Source of the DNA: CAXTTV01 sp964247295 | Lineage (GTDB): Bacteria; Chloroflexota; Ktedonobacteria; Ktedonobacterales; Ktedonobacteraceae | Reading direction: 5' to 3' | DNA length: 7,645 nt | NCBI GenBank assembly: GCA_964247295.1 | Contig: CAXTTV010000221.1 | Coordinates: 1-7,645 of the forward strand | Part shown: positions 6,209-7,645 of the stretch, piece by piece | How positions within the stretch are numbered: the stretch's first letter is position 1 | How the letters are laid out: each line of letters starts with the position of its first letter | Notes under the pieces: generated by a model | Told to the model about the DNA's origin: nothing | Database searches by the model: none | Seen by the model: the letters and a program-made list of their open reading frames with translations, nothing else | Program-made: the position numbers and the translations under genes

Positions 6209-6775
6209 TTATGCCCTATGCTTTCGCTGCGTCCTTTGGACGACCCAACAGGCCAGTAAGCCTCCTAGCGCTCCAAACACCAGCGTAGGCACCCAGATCT
6301 GCCAGCCATAAAAAATCTCGAAGATGACTAAGAAGGGCGCACTCACAACTACACCTAACAGAGTTAAAAGATTCTCGACTTTGAATTCATGGATACGGCT
6401 CAGCGCTATAAAGAGCGCCCAGAACTCAAACATCAAGGGATGCGCGAACAATATGCTTAGCAACCCAGATTTCAAACCTTGCTGAAGACTATAATTACCT
6501 GTACGTAATATCGTGGAGTACCAGAAATACATACTGCTTAACCCGGTAGCAATCACCGCAAAAATGAGTAAACTGTCGAAGACACTGGGATGAAGAAAGC
6601 TATTAGTAAGATCAGTAACATCCCCGGAAACAAGGATGAGTATTCCAACAAATACTACCGCGTAAAACATTGCCAGTAGATCTATCAAAATCAATTCTCT
6701 CCAGGTATGCGCCGATTTTAGCGAGACTCCAGAGCGGGCTTGAAAATCATTAACATGACCATTGAATATAATCAT
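6209..6775 (-). CDS. Uncharacterised multi-pass membrane protein, paralogue 2
   Basis: A 188-residue membrane protein, clearly paralogous to the downstream 198-residue one: over the 48-residue stretch from residue 74 to 121 here, 26 positions are identical by eye. Visible: polar N-terminus, TWREL (24-28), hydrophobic segments at about 29-50, 65-90, 102-126, 135-155 and 158-180, GLSSM (78-82), WY (85-86), NYS (94-96), PLM (113-115), GALGGLLAC (168-176) and a basic tail RTQRKHRA. The conserved aromatic and Gly/Pro positions lie in or next to helices, so they may form a structural core; no enzyme or carrier family is recognised. The ATG at 6775 is preceded by GAGAGGAGAG, a good ribosome site. 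This is the first gene of the pair, behind a near-consensus promoter with an operator-like palindrome. A tandem duplication is the simplest origin; paired subunits of a hetero-oligomer is one possibility. Confidence 0.85.
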   Translation of the reverse strand: MIIFNGHVNDFQARSGVSLKSAHTWRELILIDLLAMFYAVVFVGILILVSGDVTDLTNSFLHPSVFDSLLIFAVIATGLSSMYFWYSTILRTGNYSLQQGLKSGLLSILFAHPLMFEFWALFIALSRIHEFKVENLLTLLGVVVSAPFLVIFEIFYGWQIWVPTLVFGALGGLLACWVVQRTQRKHRA

Positions 6776-6837
6776 CTTCTCTCCTCTCGAAGCCGTGAAT
6801 ATATGCGTCTTTAGAGTGTTTCTTTTTTGTCTTTTTA

Positions 6838-6864
6838 AGAGATCATCAGCGCTTCATGATCTCT
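6838..6864. repeat. 9-bp inverted repeat in the leader of the membrane-protein pair
   Basis: AGAGATCAT (6838-6846) and ATGATCTCT (6856-6864) are exact reverse complements around a 9-nt spacer. On the minus-strand transcript it lies in the 5' leader, followed by an A-rich run rather than U-rich, so it is not an intrinsic terminator. It could be a leader hairpin or a second protein-binding dyad. Confidence 0.5.
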
Positions 6865-6872
6865 GACCTACA

Positions 6873-6890
6873 AAATGAACGTGTTCATTT
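6873..6890. promoter_or_regulatory. Perfect palindromic operator at the start site of the membrane-protein pair
   Basis: AAATGAAC (6873-6880) and GTTCATTT (6883-6890) form a perfect 8-bp dyad with a 2-bp centre. It lies 3 bp downstream of the -10 box and spans the predicted transcription start (about 6887), a typical repressor position. TGAAC-N-GTTCA dyads are often bound by TetR-type repressors, but no such regulator is coded in this window, so the binding protein is unknown. A further AAATGAAC half-site lies upstream of -35 at 6928-6935. Confidence 0.65.
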
Positions 6891-6893
6891 ATG

Positions 6894-6922
6894 ACTATAA
6901 ACGAGAAAAGGCCTTCTGTCAA
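6894..6922 (-). promoter_or_regulatory. Near-consensus promoter of the membrane-protein pair
   Basis: On the minus strand TTGACA (6922-6917, perfect) and TATAGT (6899-6894, 5 of 6) are separated by exactly 17 bp. Predicted start is about 6887, giving a leader of roughly 110 nt before the ATG at 6775. The strong core with an overlapping palindrome points to a repressible unit. Confidence 0.75.
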
Positions 6923-6939
6923 GGGATAAATGAACAAAT

Positions 6940-6961
6940 ATAGGCGGATATGTCTGCCTAT
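6940..6961. promoter_or_regulatory. Imperfect 22-bp dyad upstream of the -35 box
   Basis: ATAGGCGGATA (6940-6950) faces TGTCTGCCTAT (6951-6961); 9 of 11 positions pair with no spacer. Its centre is about 63-64 bp upstream of the predicted start, where class I activators commonly bind. This could be an activator site for the membrane-protein pair; only position and symmetry support that. Confidence 0.35.
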
Positions 6962-7107
6962 CGCGATAATGACATAAATTGAGAGCAGAGATGGTCATAA
7001 GTATGAGTCGGGGTAGTGTCTCGTAGCCTCCATTGATTGCAAACTATGTTTTGGTGAGGGAGTTATTTAATTGAAGCCGGGGTTGTTTTGTATTATGGAG
7101 TTCATAT
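6962..7107. other. Non-coding stretch with no recognisable feature
   Basis: Between the upstream dyad of the membrane-protein promoter and the possible TnpB remnant I see no supported open frame with a ribosome site, no convincing promoter, no tRNA-like fold and no repeat. It may be eroded mobile-element sequence continuing from the right, but nothing in it shows this directly. Confidence 0.4.
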
Positions 7108-7314
7108 ATGCAGAGGAAAAGACTCCAATTTTCTTTTAGAGCCGCACAGCTTTGTGACGGTGTGAGGTGGAACCCATCTAGAAACACAGCATTCCTGCGC
7201 GCAAAAAGGCTATCTATGAGGAGCGAACCTTTGAGCGCAAACGTCGAATATCGCTTACCTTCAGGAATGTTGTGTTGCGGTAGTAGCCTCAGACTTTTTA
7301 AACGAGCTACATAA
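7108..7314 (+). pseudogene. Possible remnant of the 3' end of an IS200/IS605-type tnpB
   Basis: The frame reads MQRKRLQFSFRAAQLCDGVR, then WNPSRNTAFLRAKRLSMRSE, PLSANVEYRLPSG and on to TAA at 7312-7314. TnpB proteins often end in a poorly conserved tail with an ACG(E/D)GVR-like element followed some 15-25 residues later by S-(M/V/L)-KQEP; here LCDGVR and SMRSEPLS occupy these places in order and spacing. No RuvC or zinc-finger TnpB sequence lies upstream: the frame is closed by a stop at 7072-7074 and nothing before it is recognisable. If correct, this is only the last 50-60 codons. The stretch also carries a long inverted repeat (7183-7276), which would fit the structured right end and overlapping guide-type RNA of such elements. 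It converges with the M20 peptidase, the two stop codons lying 2 bp apart. A chance frame is a real alternative. Confidence 0.4.
7183..7276 (+). repeat. Long-range 15-bp inverted repeat with internal stems
   Basis: AACACAGCATTCCTG (7183-7197) pairs with CAGGAATGTTGTGTT (7262-7276) over 15 positions: 14 Watson-Crick and one G-U on the plus-strand RNA. The 64-nt interior can form a second stem (GCGC and AAAGG with CCTTT and GCGC, across a 2x2 internal loop), and a small hairpin AGGTGG/CCATCT with a 3-nt loop lies just upstream (7165-7179). The G-U pair is compatible only with a plus-strand RNA. Candidate structured RNA or mobile-element end. Confidence 0.5.
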
Positions 7315-7645
7315 GTTTCGCGGCCTCAATGCAGAGGCGAACGATCTGAGCCAGCCCATGCTCAATCGGTGGGGTCTCCAACCATTCTTCAATGGTGTGG
7401 GCACGATGAACCTCGGTCAGGCCTACGCAGACCGCTGGGATTCCCAGACTTAATGGGATATTGATGTCGGTGCTTGATGAGGCATACTGGGGCTCCTTCC
7501 CGCTCCAACGAAGCACCTGATCCGCTGCCTTGATCAGAGGATGGCTTTTCTCGATGCGTCCCGCCGGGCGCTCTCCTAACACCTCGCTCCCACACTCCAA
7601 TCCCTCGCCTACCCCTTTGTCAATGATTGCTTTAACTTGATCTGT
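7307..7645 (-). CDS. M20-family metallopeptidase, C-terminal part (N-terminus beyond window)
   Basis: The frame is open from the window edge to a TAG at 7307-7309, giving the last 112 residues of a protein that is normally about 370-430 residues in this family. Seen: LGERPAGRIEKSHPLIKAA (about 23-41), SSTDINIPLSLGIPAVCVGL (57-76), and HRAHTIEEW (80-88). The (S)(T/S)D-NIPL--GIPA segment followed by AH(T/S)-EEW is the hallmark of M20 peptidases of the PepT / tripeptidase-like branch; by family knowledge the His in AHT is the last zinc ligand of the catalytic domain, while the other ligands lie in the missing part. The role would be cytoplasmic hydrolysis of small peptides or acylated amino acids; substrate not determinable. 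It ends naturally (LCIEAAKLM). No good terminator was seen after it; a 5-bp GTAGC/GCTAC dyad at 7283-7310 is too weak to call. Confidence 0.88.
   Translation of the reverse strand, partial: TDQVKAIIDKGVGEGLECGSEVLGERPAGRIEKSHPLIKAADQVLRWSGKEPQYASSSTDINIPLSLGIPAVCVGLTEVHRAHTIEEWLETPPIEHGLAQIVRLCIEAAKLM

Noticed and set aside
6838..6864. Intrinsic terminator between the promoter and the membrane-protein pair
   Set aside because: The hairpin is followed by an A-rich run on the transcribed strand and not by a U-tract.
7165..7179. T-box-like element (GTGGAACC within AGGTGGAACCCATCT)
   Set aside because: It resembles the T-box core only over a few bases, no specifier stem or terminator was found, and the sequence downstream on the plus strand has no aminoacyl-tRNA or amino-acid gene.
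7183..7276. Integron attC site
   Set aside because: The inverted repeat lacks the RYYYAAC and GTTRRRY core ends of attC sites and no integrase or cassette array is present.
1..7645. CRISPR array, tRNA or rRNA genes
   Set aside because: No regularly spaced direct repeats, cloverleaf-like segments or conserved rRNA sequence were seen on either strand.

Overview
The window is a bacterial chromosomal segment with nearly all intact genes on the minus strand. The protein set is a luciferase-like (F420/flavin-type) monooxygenase, a MarR-regulated heterodimeric ABC exporter, an M20 peptidase, a decayed methyltransferase and a possible IS605-type TnpB remnant. Together with moderate G+C and sigma-A/70-type promoters, this would fit a soil Chloroflexota (Ktedonobacteria-like) or a similar organism. 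That placement is a low-confidence inference; nothing in the window fixes the taxon.

Layout, left to right. Positions 1-716 (minus) hold the N-terminal 238 residues of a luciferase-like monooxygenase, with its own TTGACA-17-TATCCT promoter (781-809). A strong hairpin (845-880) separates it from a three-gene minus-strand operon: marR regulator (4557-5015), ABC exporter subunit A (2803-4530) and ABC exporter subunit B (896-2806). The two ABC genes overlap by ATGA and have complementary degenerate ATPase motifs, which marks them as halves of one heterodimeric exporter. The operon has a perfect consensus promoter (5084-5112), and three inverted repeats lie in and just after it. This suggests autoregulation by the MarR protein with derepression of the pump by a ligand.

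Positions 5101-5477 (plus) are a broken class I SAM-dependent methyltransferase. It lacks its SAM-binding N-terminus and carries a frameshifting deletion near 5256. Its 5' edge coincides with the -35 box of the marR promoter. A hairpin follows it at 5486-5514.

Positions 5547-6143 and 6209-6775 (minus) encode two paralogous membrane proteins of about 190-200 residues from a family I do not recognise. They are preceded by a near-consensus promoter (6894-6922) with a perfect 18-bp palindrome at the predicted transcription start, an extra half-site, and a 22-bp dyad upstream of -35. This is the least explained and most intriguing unit in the window.

Positions 6962-7107 contain nothing I can name. 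Positions 7108-7314 (plus) hold a degenerate reading frame resembling the C-terminal tail of TnpB, overlaid by a long-range 15-bp RNA-type inverted repeat. Positions 7307-7645 (minus) are the C-terminal 112 residues of an M20-family metallopeptidase.
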